32,715 nt of DNA. It comes from Oscillospiraceae bacterium (lineage in GTDB: Bacteria > Bacillota > Clostridia > Oscillospirales > CAG-272). A program made the translations under genes and the position numbers. The first letter of the stretch is position 1; every line of letters starts with the position of its first letter. Location of the stretch: the NCBI GenBank assembly GCA_015063585.1, contig SVTW01000022.1:1-32715 (forward strand). Reading direction: 5' to 3'. Positions 22,817 through 29,540 of the stretch are shown in pieces. The notes below the pieces were generated by a model. The model ran no database searches, was not told where the DNA came from, and worked only from the letters and a program-made list of their open reading frames with translations.

Positions 22817-23250
22817 ACACCAGCATTGAAAACCAACTGCGCGAGCAGGGATTTCACGTCAGCACCACGGTGGGACACAGTATGCGCCCCATGCTGCGCG
22901 ACCGATGCGACCGCGTGATCATCAAGCCGCTCGGAACCGAACGGCTCAAAAAATATGATCTCCCACTCTACCGCCTGCCCGACGGCAGATACGTGTTGCA
23001 CCGCGTTGTAGGCGTGCGGGACGACCATTATCTGATCCGCGGCGACAATACCTATCAGCTTGAAAAAATTCCCGACGCGTGGATCCTTGGCGTGGTAACC
23101 GAATTTTACCGAAACGACCGCCACTATTCCGCCACCGACAAGCGCTATCGCCGCTATGCCGCCCTTTGGAACACGATCTATCCCATTCGTTTCGCGTGGG
23201 TTCGTTTTCGCACCGCGGCTTCCAAGATCAAGCATAAAATTTTGAAATAA
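22813..23250 (+). CDS. Soluble S24/S26 signal-peptidase-like protein (Ser/His type)
   Basis: A 145-aa protein with the S26 active-site boxes: GHSMRPML with Ser23, YVLHRVVGV with His63 where bacterial type I enzymes have Lys, and IRGDN with Asp78. This Ser/His/Asp layout is that of the ER-type (SipW-like) branch. There is no membrane segment, unlike a true signal peptidase, so it may act in the cytoplasm on a small peptide. ATG overlaps the PqqD stop. Position in the operon suggests a processing step after leader binding; that is inference. An S24 (LexA-like) role is less likely since no DNA-binding domain is present. Confidence 0.75.
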   Translation: MNTSIENQLREQGFHVSTTVGHSMRPMLRDRCDRVIIKPLGTERLKKYDLPLYRLPDGRYVLHRVVGVRDDHYLIRGDNTYQLEKIPDAWILGVVTEFYRNDRHYSATDKRYRRYAALWNTIYPIRFAWVRFRTAASKIKHKILK

Positions 23251-23252
23251 AA

Positions 23253-23307
23253 AAAACGTGCCCCCGTCGATCGCGCATTCGCATCGGTTGGAGCACGTTT
23301 CTTTTTT
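23253..23307. terminator. Bidirectional terminator
   Basis: AAACGTGC (plus inner pairs) pairs with GCACGTTT and has T runs on both strands. It separates the kinase operon from the minus-strand NUDIX gene. Confidence 0.8.
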
Positions 23308-23310
23308 GCA

Positions 23311-23797
23311 TTACGCCCTATGAACCAAATGTACAATTCCGTTGGGCAGGTTGATAATATGCGCTTTTGCCTCGGTGGGATAAACGGTAACGTTGGGAAT
23401 TTTTTCTCGTGAAAGCCAACACATATCCAGGTCGATCCGTTCCTTTCCAAGCTCGTCCACCGCGTGGAAAACGCCGTCAAGCGGGATTTGCCGCTCGTCA
23501 ACAAGCGACACCAGATAGAAAAGATTGATCTGATGGCAGGGGCGGTGTCCCCAATCGAAAAAAATTCTCCGCTACCATTAAAAGCCGTTCCACCTTGACG
23601 TTGGCTCCGATCTCCTCCCAAAACTCGCGTACCAAGGTCTCCTCGGTCGTTTCTCCAAACGCAACGTGTCCGCCGATAAAAGCGTAGCCGTCATCGCCCG
23701 CCGCCCGTTGCAACAGAATTTTATCGCGGTGTATCAATATGCCGCCGACACGGTACGAAAAAACAAAATCGTCGGTTTTAAAAAGAATGTCTTTCAT
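23311..23797 (-). pseudogene. NUDIX hydrolase broken by a one-base frameshift
   Basis: From ATG 23797 the protein reads normally through the NUDIX box (GGHVAFGETTEETLVREFWEEIG, with G, E, RE and EE in place) to AENFF. There a run of seven T on the coding strand (plus coordinates 23558-23564) is one base too long. Removing one T restores a full C-terminus: ENFFDWGHRPCHQINLFYLV, then SLVDERQIPLDG, ending at 23311. The result is about 161 aa, which fits the family. It may be a real mutation, an assembly or read error, or a case of transcriptional slippage. GAGGAG precedes the start; the gene follows the 24322 gene by 9 bases. Confidence 0.8.
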
Positions 23798-23806
23798 CTT
23801 ATCTCC

Positions 23807-24322
23807 TCAAAAAACAGATCCTCTCAGTCTCGACAGTAAAAATGTGGGCGGCTCCCCTACCCGCACCGAATCGGTAACGTCCAAAACCGCATATCCGTTT
23901 GATTCATACGCCCGCACCAATTCCAACTCATTCTCATATACAATTTCCTTCCCGTACCACGGTTTTGAAAATTGTGGGGTAAGCTCCAGATACACCGTTT
24001 TTTGTTCGGCAGAAAAGGTCAGGATCGTATGGGCTTTATTCTTTTCCAAATGATGCAGCAGCCATATTTTGCTCCCCACTCCTTCACAGGTGAGCAGATC
24101 GCGCATCAGCAAAACCGCATCTATACAGGTGCCGATCCGCTCGCGCCGCGTAAGAGAAGGCGCCTGCACGCGGTACTGCGTTTTTAAAAGGCGATCGAAA
24201 TTCGCGTCAAATCCGCCGTCGCCGTCGGGCTTGTATATTACACCGTTTGCAACAAACCCATACGAAAAGCCCGTGTGAAACAGCAGGGCTCTCAATTTGT
24301 CGCATATATGTGTGATCGTCAT
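23807..24322 (-). CDS. Transglutaminase-like protein (putative Cys/His hydrolase)
   Basis: A 171-aa protein with a transglutaminase-like pattern: Cys66 in RIGTCIDAVLLMRDLL, His98 in KAHTILTF, and an acidic residue in VYLELTP, which fits a Cys-His-Asp/Glu triad. Such proteins include leader proteases of lasso peptides, but many are general. GGGAGG precedes ATG 24322. It lies 25 bases after the methyltransferase gene and 9 bases before the broken NUDIX gene, in one minus-strand operon. No signal peptide. Function is uncertain and the family call is moderate. Confidence 0.6.
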   Translation of the reverse strand: MTITHICDKLRALLFHTGFSYGFVANGVIYKPDGDGGFDANFDRLLKTQYRVQAPSLTRRERIGTCIDAVLLMRDLLTCEGVGSKIWLLHHLEKNKAHTILTFSAEQKTVYLELTPQFSKPWYGKEIVYENELELVRAYESNGYAVLDVTDSVRVGEPPTFLLSRLRGSVF

Positions 24323-24347
24323 GGGGCTGCCTCCCTTGTTTGAATTC

Positions 24348-25490
24348 TTATTTCTTCTTCGGACGGTCCTCTCTCGGCTTAAAATACTGATACAGGTTGC
24401 AGGGGATCATGCCGTTATAGAGCTTGCGCACCTTGTCGGCACGTCTGCCGTAGAGCATTTCAAACGCGGGGTGCGAGGTGATAATATAGATCTGCCACGG
24501 CGCGAGATCGGCAAAGGCTCTGCCCATGTCACGGTAAAGCTGCTCCGCTTCGGCGAGGGTGAGAAGCCGCTCGCCGTAGGGGGGATTGCAGACCACTGTG
24601 CCACGGCGGTCCTCTTTTTTGATCGCGCGCACGTCCGCCGCGAAAATATTCATGTGCTCTTCCACACCCGCGCGCAGAGCATTTTCATAGACCACGTCGA
24701 GAATATCCTCATCGATATCCGACGCATATACTTCAAATGACGCGTCGCGTCGGATCGCCGCCTCTGCCGCGTCCCGCGCGTCTCTCCACACCTCTGAGGG
24801 GATCTGTGCAAAGGATTCCGCCGCAAAGCTGCGTCCAAGACCGGGTGCGCGGTTGGCAAGGATCAAAGCCGCTTCGATCGCGATGGTCCCCGATCCGCAC
24901 ATGGGATCCCAAAACAGGATATCCTCGCGCGGGCGTGCTGTGAGTGCCAGAGCGGCGGCAAGCGTCTCCCGCAAAGGCGCGGGTCCCGATGCGGGACGGT
25001 ATCCGCGCTTGTGCAACGGAATACCCGAGGTGTCGATCATAATGGAGACTACGTCCTTAAAAAGGAAAAACTCGATCTGATATTTGGTTTCGGTCTCGGC
25101 AAACCAACGCACCCCATAATGCGCAGAAAGCCGTTCAACAATGGCTTTTTTCACGATGCTCTGGCAATCGGGAACCGAATAGAGCTTGCTTTTGATCGCG
25201 TGCCCCTTCACGGGAAATGCATCGAGCTTGCCAATCCAATCCTCCCACGGAAGTGCCTTTACGCCGTCAAAGAGCTCGGTAAAGCTTTGCGCGGGAAAAC
25301 GGCCGAGTAAAAGAAACACGTGCTCGGCACAGCGCAGGTGCAGATTCGCGCGCGCGATGTCGGCAAGCGTTCCCCGAAAGAACACGCGTCCGTCCATGGT
25401 TTCGGTCCGCTCCAGCCCCAGAGCGTCCAGCTCCTCGCCAAGCAATTTTTCCAATCCAAACAAGCAGGTTGCAACCAGATCCAGCTTCAT
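24348..25490 (-). CDS. THUMP-domain 23S rRNA guanine-N2 methyltransferase (RlmL-type)
   Basis: A 380-aa class I SAM-dependent RNA methyltransferase. An N-terminal ferredoxin-like and THUMP region (to about 165) is followed by a Rossmann domain: the motif I WDPMCGSGTIAIEAAL at about 207-222 binds SAM, SDIDEDIL is motif II, and CNPPYGERL is the catalytic NPPY motif of guanine-N2 enzymes. It matches the shorter Firmicutes RlmL/YpsC proteins, which modify 23S rRNA. AAAGGAG precedes ATG 25490; the 10-residue extension upstream has no site. A consensus promoter is upstream. Two small genes follow in the same operon. Confidence 0.9.
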   Translation of the reverse strand: MKLDLVATCLFGLEKLLGEELDALGLERTETMDGRVFFRGTLADIARANLHLRCAEHVFLLLGRFPAQSFTELFDGVKALPWEDWIGKLDAFPVKGHAIKSKLYSVPDCQSIVKKAIVERLSAHYGVRWFAETETKYQIEFFLFKDVVSIMIDTSGIPLHKRGYRPASGPAPLRETLAAALALTARPREDILFWDPMCGSGTIAIEAALILANRAPGLGRSFAAESFAQIPSEVWRDARDAAEAAIRRDASFEVYASDIDEDILDVVYENALRAGVEEHMNIFAADVRAIKKEDRRGTVVCNPPYGERLLTLAEAEQLYRDMGRAFADLAPWQIYIITSHPAFEMLYGRRADKVRKLYNGMIPCNLYQYFKPREDRPKKK

Positions 25491-25544
25491 AACTCTCCTT
25501 TTTTTGCCCTGTTTCGGCATTTCGTCTAAAATTCCTTGCTTTTT

Positions 25545-25573
25545 ATTATACTATTTCCTCAAAAAAAAGTCAA
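25545..25573 (-). promoter_or_regulatory. SigA promoter for the methyltransferase operon
   Basis: On the minus strand: TTGACT, 17 nt, TATAAT. Its -35 box is 7 bases from that of the divergent asd promoter. Confidence 0.82.
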
Positions 25574-25580
25574 GAAGCTA

Positions 25581-25609
25581 TTGCAAAATCTCAAAAATTA
25601 TGTTATAAT
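25581..25609 (+). promoter_or_regulatory. SigA promoter for asd
   Basis: TTGCAA, 17 nt, TATAAT, back-to-back with the methyltransferase promoter. Confidence 0.8.
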
Positions 25610-25667
25610 TGATGAATAAAAATTCATTTTTTATGTTACCGATTTTGATACGGAAAGGACCATTGCT

Positions 25668-26744
25668 ATGAGTAAAATGAAAGTTGGCGTGATCGGCGCC
25701 ACCGGTATGGTGGGTCAGCGTTTTCTGACCCTTTTGGAGGACCACCCCTATTTTGAGGTCACGGTGTTGGCGGCATCTGCCCGCTCGGCAGGAAAGACCT
25801 ACGAGGAGGCTGTTGGCGCACGCTGGAAAATGACTACCCCGATGCCCGAAAAATTTAAGGGTATGACCGTTCTTGACGCGGCACAGATCGAGGAGGTTGG
25901 CAAGCAATGTTCCTTTGTATTCTGCGCGGTTGATATGAAGAAGGACGAGATCCGTGCGCTGGAGGAGGCTTACGCCAAGGCAGAGATCCCCGTGGTTTCC
26001 AACAACTCGGCAAACCGCTGGACGCCCGACGTTCCTATGGTGATCCCCGAAATCAATGACGCGCACCTGGAGGTGATCGCGGCACAGAGAAAGCGCCTCG
26101 GTACTAAGCGCGGATTTATCGCCGTAAAACCCAACTGCTCGATCCAATCCTACGTTCCCGCACTGACCCCTCTGCGCAAATTTGGGATCAAGGAAGTGGT
26201 TGCAACCACCTATCAGGCAATTTCGGGTGCAGGCAAGACCTTCCGCGAGTGGCCCGAAATGATCGACAACGTGATTCCCTTCATTGGCGGCGAGGAAGAA
26301 AAGAGCGAGCAGGAGCCCCTTCGCGTTTGGGGTAAGGTGGAAAACGGCGAGATCGTGAAAGCCGACGCGCCGATTATCACCACGCAGTGCATTCGTGTTC
26401 CCGTAACCGACGGTCACACTGCCGCTGTGTTCGTTCGCTTTGAAAATAAGCCCACCAAGGAAGAAATTCTGGAGGCTTGGAAGAATTTCTCGGGCAAGCC
26501 GCAGGCTCTCGGTCTGCCGCACGCACCGGAGCAGTTCATTACTTATTTTGAGGAAGACAACCGTCCGCAGGCAAAGCTCGACCGCGACATCTACGGCGGC
26601 ATGGGCGTTACCGTGGGCAGACTCCGCGAGGACAGCGTTTACGACTATAAATTTGTCGGACTTTCTCACAACACGCTGCGTGGCGCGGCAGGCGGTGCGG
26701 TTCTGATCGCCGAGCTGCTCTACAGAGAGGGTTATTTCAACTAA
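25668..26744 (+). CDS. asd: Aspartate-semialdehyde dehydrogenase
   Basis: A 358-aa NADPH enzyme that reduces aspartyl phosphate to aspartate semialdehyde for lysine, diaminopimelate, threonine and methionine. The N-terminal GVIGATGMVGQRF binds NADP. The active-site Cys157 is in VKPNCSIQS and His250 is in VPVTDGHTA. Length and motifs are those of the archaeal/fungal-type Asd. AAAGGA precedes ATG 25668, and a strong terminator follows. It works in the same pathway as ddh at 5977, though far away. The protein is complete with no odd residues. Confidence 0.97.
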   Translation: MSKMKVGVIGATGMVGQRFLTLLEDHPYFEVTVLAASARSAGKTYEEAVGARWKMTTPMPEKFKGMTVLDAAQIEEVGKQCSFVFCAVDMKKDEIRALEEAYAKAEIPVVSNNSANRWTPDVPMVIPEINDAHLEVIAAQRKRLGTKRGFIAVKPNCSIQSYVPALTPLRKFGIKEVVATTYQAISGAGKTFREWPEMIDNVIPFIGGEEEKSEQEPLRVWGKVENGEIVKADAPIITTQCIRVPVTDGHTAAVFVRFENKPTKEEILEAWKNFSGKPQALGLPHAPEQFITYFEEDNRPQAKLDRDIYGGMGVTVGRLREDSVYDYKFVGLSHNTLRGAAGGAVLIAELLYREGYFN

Positions 26745-26763
26745 ACAGTATACGTATACACAT

Positions 26764-26812
26764 AAAAGCGAGCGAGGATCCCTGTTTTAGCGGAGTCCTC
26801 GCTCGCTTTCTC
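26764..26812 (+). terminator. Terminator of asd
   Basis: AAAGCGAGCGAGGA pairs with TCCTCGCTCGCTTT. The T-rich run leads into the -35 box of the next gene. Confidence 0.85.
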
Positions 26813-26841
26813 TTGACAAACGCCTTTGTGGGGAGTATAAT
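26813..26841 (+). promoter_or_regulatory. Consensus SigA promoter for the first AraC regulator
   Basis: TTGACA, 17 nt, TATAAT, starting at the end of the asd terminator. Confidence 0.88.
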
Positions 26842-26901
26842 ACAGATCAAGAAATCCGCATTTACCGATCCCCTCGTGATCCCATGCAAAGGAGAGCCCT
26901 T

Positions 26902-27696
26902 ATGTATATCGTTTCCGCTCATGAGCAACAGCGTTGCTCCATTTTACCGATCTACGTGACCACAGCGGGCTGTGGCCATAATCAGGAACGCAAGATTCGT
27001 CCGCGCGGCGCGCCCTTTCATCACCTTTTTTACGTAGAGGACGGCGAAGGCGTGTTTGAGACCGCCACCGAACGCCACGTCATTCAAAAAGGCACCATGC
27101 TCTTTATTCAAAAGGACACACCGATCACTTACTACGCGCGCACCGATCCATTTCAAACCGCTTGGGTCACCTTTGACGGAAACAGCGTTGCCGATATTCT
27201 TCGCTATTTCGGTGCTGAAAGTTTTTCCTTCTGTAACGGCACAGCGCTTTATCCGAGCCTTCTTTCCTGCATCAAGCTCTGCATGATGCGGCAGACCGCA
27301 CCTGAACATCTCTCAAGCGCGATCTACGAGCTGCTCGTTGCCTATTTTTCCTCGCAGTGCGCAACAAACACGCTTCCCCCCATTGAAAAAGCGCGTGAAT
27401 TCATTGAAAAAAATTATGCGCACGACATTTCGATCACCGAGCTGGCTCGCGTGGCAAGAATTTCGCAATCTCTGCTCTTTCGGCTTTTCAGAGAGCAGGA
27501 AAAACGCACACCGATTGAATATTTGCGAGACGTACGGCTGAAGCATGCAAAAGAGCTGCTTCTCTCCAACCCCGACCTGCGCATTGGCGAAATCGCAGCC
27601 CTCTGCGGCTTCTCGGACTTTGCCTATTTTTGTAAAGTATTCAAAAACGAAAACGGTATCACGCCAAACGCCTTTCGTGATACCTACGGGATTTGA
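26902..27696 (+). CDS. AraC-family transcriptional regulator
   Basis: A 264-aa regulator: an N-terminal cupin-like sensor (about 1-150) with H-x-L-F-Y and HVIQKGTMLFI patterns, and a C-terminal double HTH (about 168-264): ISITELARVARISQSLLFRLFREQ and LRIGEIAALCGFSDFAYFCKVFKNENGITP (in two blocks). It would bind a small sugar-like ligand and activate a carbohydrate gene. AAAGGAG precedes ATG 26902; the ATG at 26884 overlaps that site. No target gene follows; the next 970 bases are repeats. It is a candidate for the paired sites upstream of the GH42 gene. Confidence 0.92.
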   Translation: MYIVSAHEQQRCSILPIYVTTAGCGHNQERKIRPRGAPFHHLFYVEDGEGVFETATERHVIQKGTMLFIQKDTPITYYARTDPFQTAWVTFDGNSVADILRYFGAESFSFCNGTALYPSLLSCIKLCMMRQTAPEHLSSAIYELLVAYFSSQCATNTLPPIEKAREFIEKNYAHDISITELARVARISQSLLFRLFREQEKRTPIEYLRDVRLKHAKELLLSNPDLRIGEIAALCGFSDFAYFCKVFKNENGITPNAFRDTYGI

Positions 27697-27852
27697 TAAA
27701 ATGATGTGCGGGACGCAGGGGGACGCGGGGACGCAGAGACGCGATTTATGCGGGGTCTTTTTGAAAAAAGGCCCCTGCACCCCAAAAACTTTTCCGAACG
27801 ATTTCTATAGTGTGATGGGGTGTCTGTCGACTCAGGGCTTAGGTACTGCCGA

Positions 27853-27886
27853 TTGCCGTCAGGCACCGCCAAGACCCTGCCGGCAC
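27853..27886 (+). repeat. 34-bp direct repeat, copy 1
   Basis: Matches 28249-28282 with one difference, and the similarity extends about 9 bases to the left. The pair brackets the 29-bp inverted repeat. Confidence 0.85.
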
Positions 27887-27913
27887 TGCCGATAAAGAAA
27901 AAACAACCCATGT

Positions 27914-27942
27914 CTTGTAGGGACCGGCGTCCTCGACGGTCC
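27914..27942 (+). repeat. 29-bp inverted repeat, left arm
   Basis: A perfect reverse complement of 28212-28240. It begins CTTGTAGGGACC and contains a small GGACCG/CGGTCC hairpin. The GTAGGG end recalls the palindromes at 354, 1071 and 5008. Confidence 0.9.
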
Positions 27943-28007
27943 AAATGCGATTATGTTAAGCACTGCCACCCCCATCGGCACTCGCGGAAAAGTGAGATTT
28001 CCAACAG

Positions 28008-28026
28008 CCTCCCTCCGGGAGGGAGG
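28008..28026. repeat. Perfect palindrome with following hairpin
   Basis: CCTCCCTCC-GGGAGGGAGG, followed by TTTTGC-GTA-GCAAAA at 28031-28045. Part of the repeat-rich interval. Confidence 0.65.
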
Positions 28027-28211
28027 TGGGTTTTGCGTAGCAAAAGCCGGAAGGAGCCGGCGATGGCTATGCCTTGTAATTCCCAAAAACAGGAATGACA
28101 TGACTCATACGCATGCTCTTTCCGTCACGACTTCGTCGTGCCACCATCTCACTGCGGCTCGGTCACGCTCGCGTTCTGACACCACACCGTGGAGTCATTC
28201 ATTCCTTCTTT

Positions 28212-28240
28212 GGACCGTCGAGGACGCCGGTCCCTACAAG
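28212..28240 (-). repeat. 29-bp inverted repeat, right arm
   Basis: Reverse complement of 27914-27942, 269 bases away. Together with the direct repeats it outlines a ~330-430 bp unit of unknown origin. Confidence 0.9.
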
Positions 28241-28248
28241 ACTGCCGT

Positions 28249-28282
28249 TTGCCGTCAGGCGCCGCCAAGACCCTGCCGGCAC
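28249..28282 (+). repeat. 34-bp direct repeat, copy 2
   Basis: Matches 27853-27886 with one difference, immediately right of the inverted-repeat arm. Confidence 0.85.
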
Positions 28283-28321
28283 TCGCGAAAAAAACGAAAG
28301 CTCATTCGGAAAAGTTTTGGT

Positions 28322-28385
28322 CAAGCTTTTTCAAAAGCTTGCGAGGTCAAGGGCGAGTAGCCCTTGGCGCGCTCCGCAGAGCGCG
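28322..28385. repeat. Three consecutive perfect hairpins
   Basis: CAAGCTTTT/AAAAGCTTG (28322-28341), CAAGGGC/GCCCTTG (28348-28366) and CGCGCTC/GAGCGCG (28368-28385) stand in a row with no gene. The style is like the larger five-hairpin element but the sequence is different. Confidence 0.75.
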
Positions 28386-28508
28386 AAATCCCCTGATCGG
28401 CGTTTCTTTTTGATCGATTTTTCTTTGCGCCTCCTTCCTGCAAAGAAAAATCGGCTGTGGAGTGCCGAAAGCAACGCGGGGACGCGATTTTGCGGGGACG
28501 CGGTTTTT

Positions 28509-28561
28509 GAGGCTGAGTCAAAAGCTTTTTAGAAGGCGATTGACTCAGCCTCCTTTTTTTG
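28509..28561 (+). terminator. Strong terminator left of the CE4/GH28 pair
   Basis: GAGGCTGAGTCAA pairs with TTGACTCAGCCTC and is followed by a run of seven or more T. The stem resembles hairpin 5 of the five-hairpin element. It shields the next genes from upstream transcription. Confidence 0.82.
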
Positions 28562-28594
28562 GTGAAAAACATATATTTATTGCTGAATATCATA

Positions 28595-28623
28595 TAGTTT
28601 TATGCTTTTTGATATGGTATAAT
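28595..28623 (+). promoter_or_regulatory. Promoter for the CE4/GH28 operon (weak -35)
   Basis: TAGTTT, 17 nt, TATAAT. The poor -35 box suggests that an activator may be needed; an AraC regulator lies on each side of the operon. Confidence 0.5.
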
Positions 28624-28664
28624 GATATCATGGAATTATACTATGCTAATAGGAGGACTATATC

Positions 28665-29501
28665 ATGCGCAAATGTATTTATATGCTGTTCCCGGAGGGA
28701 AAACCCAAAGCACTGACACTGAGCTATGATGACGGTGTTGTACAGGATGTCCGGTTCATGAAGATTCTGGATCGTTACGGAATCAAATGCACCTTCAATC
28801 TCAACAGCGGCAGATTTCCGACAGAAACTCCGGCAGAAATGCCACCACGCGGTAATCTTTGTGTGCAGGCAGCAAAAGAACTGTATGCAAATTCCGGTCA
28901 TGAGGTTGCGGTACATTCGCTGACACATCCGTTTCTTGAAAAGATTCCTCCGCATCTCGCGTGCCTTGAGGTTCTGGAGGATCGCCGCAATCTGGAAGCC
29001 ATTTTCGGCGGTATTGTACAGGGTATGGCATACCCGCAGGGAACCTACAGTGACAGTGTTGTGGAATGCCTTCGTCTGTGCGATGTTGCTTATGCCCGGA
29101 CAACGGTGACAACGGAATCCTTTGCTGTTCCGACAGATTGGTTGCGTCTGCATCCGACGTGTCATCACAACAATCCCCGTCTGTTTGAACTGGTGGATCG
29201 TTTCCTGAATTCCGCACCGTTCCTGGAACCGTGGTTGTTCTATCTGTGGGGTCACAGCTATGAATTTGATGACGATAACAACTGGGATCGTATTGAAAAA
29301 TTCTGTGAATCAATCGGCGGCAGAGATGATATCTGGTATGCAACAAACATAGAAATTTTTGACTATGTGCAGGCGTATCGGCGCCTTGTATACAGCAGCT
29401 CCGCAGACCTCGTATATAATCCGTCGGTGATTCCCGTATGGATCAATTATAACAAACAACCGCTGTTGATCGGAGCCGGTGAATATAAAGTATTAAACTG
29501 A
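28665..29501 (+). CDS. Polysaccharide deacetylase (CE4, NodB-like)
   Basis: A 278-aa carbohydrate esterase of family 4. The metal and catalytic motif SYDDG gives Asp22-Asp23 and the HxxxH motif is His84/His88 in HSLTHP, with AYPQGTYSD matching motif 3. It removes acetyl groups from a polysaccharide. No signal peptide is seen, so the substrate may be an imported oligosaccharide. AGGAGG precedes ATG 28665. It lies 39 bases upstream of a GH28-type gene, forming a two-gene unit. Codon choice (more CTG, CCG and GTT, fewer of the CGC-rich triplets common in neighbours) looks different from the core genes. Confidence 0.88.
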   Translation: MRKCIYMLFPEGKPKALTLSYDDGVVQDVRFMKILDRYGIKCTFNLNSGRFPTETPAEMPPRGNLCVQAAKELYANSGHEVAVHSLTHPFLEKIPPHLACLEVLEDRRNLEAIFGGIVQGMAYPQGTYSDSVVECLRLCDVAYARTTVTTESFAVPTDWLRLHPTCHHNNPRLFELVDRFLNSAPFLEPWLFYLWGHSYEFDDDNNWDRIEKFCESIGGRDDIWYATNIEIFDYVQAYRRLVYSSSADLVYNPSVIPVWINYNKQPLLIGAGEYKVLN

Positions 29502-29540
29502 GCTGAAATCATTGTCAAAACACAGGAAAGGAAATTGAGA

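Larger units (their letters stand above)
27697..28508. other. Geneless repeat-rich interval
   Basis: About 810 bases after the AraC gene hold no coding sequence I can support. They contain short GGGGACGCG-type runs (near 27720 and 28480), the direct and inverted repeats listed separately, and several hairpins. Apparent reading frames here are caused by palindromes. Confidence 0.7.

Noticed and set aside
27820-28532. Overlapping open frames in the repeat-rich interval
   Set aside because: They have no start signals and consist of translated palindromes with Arg/Pro/Ser bias.
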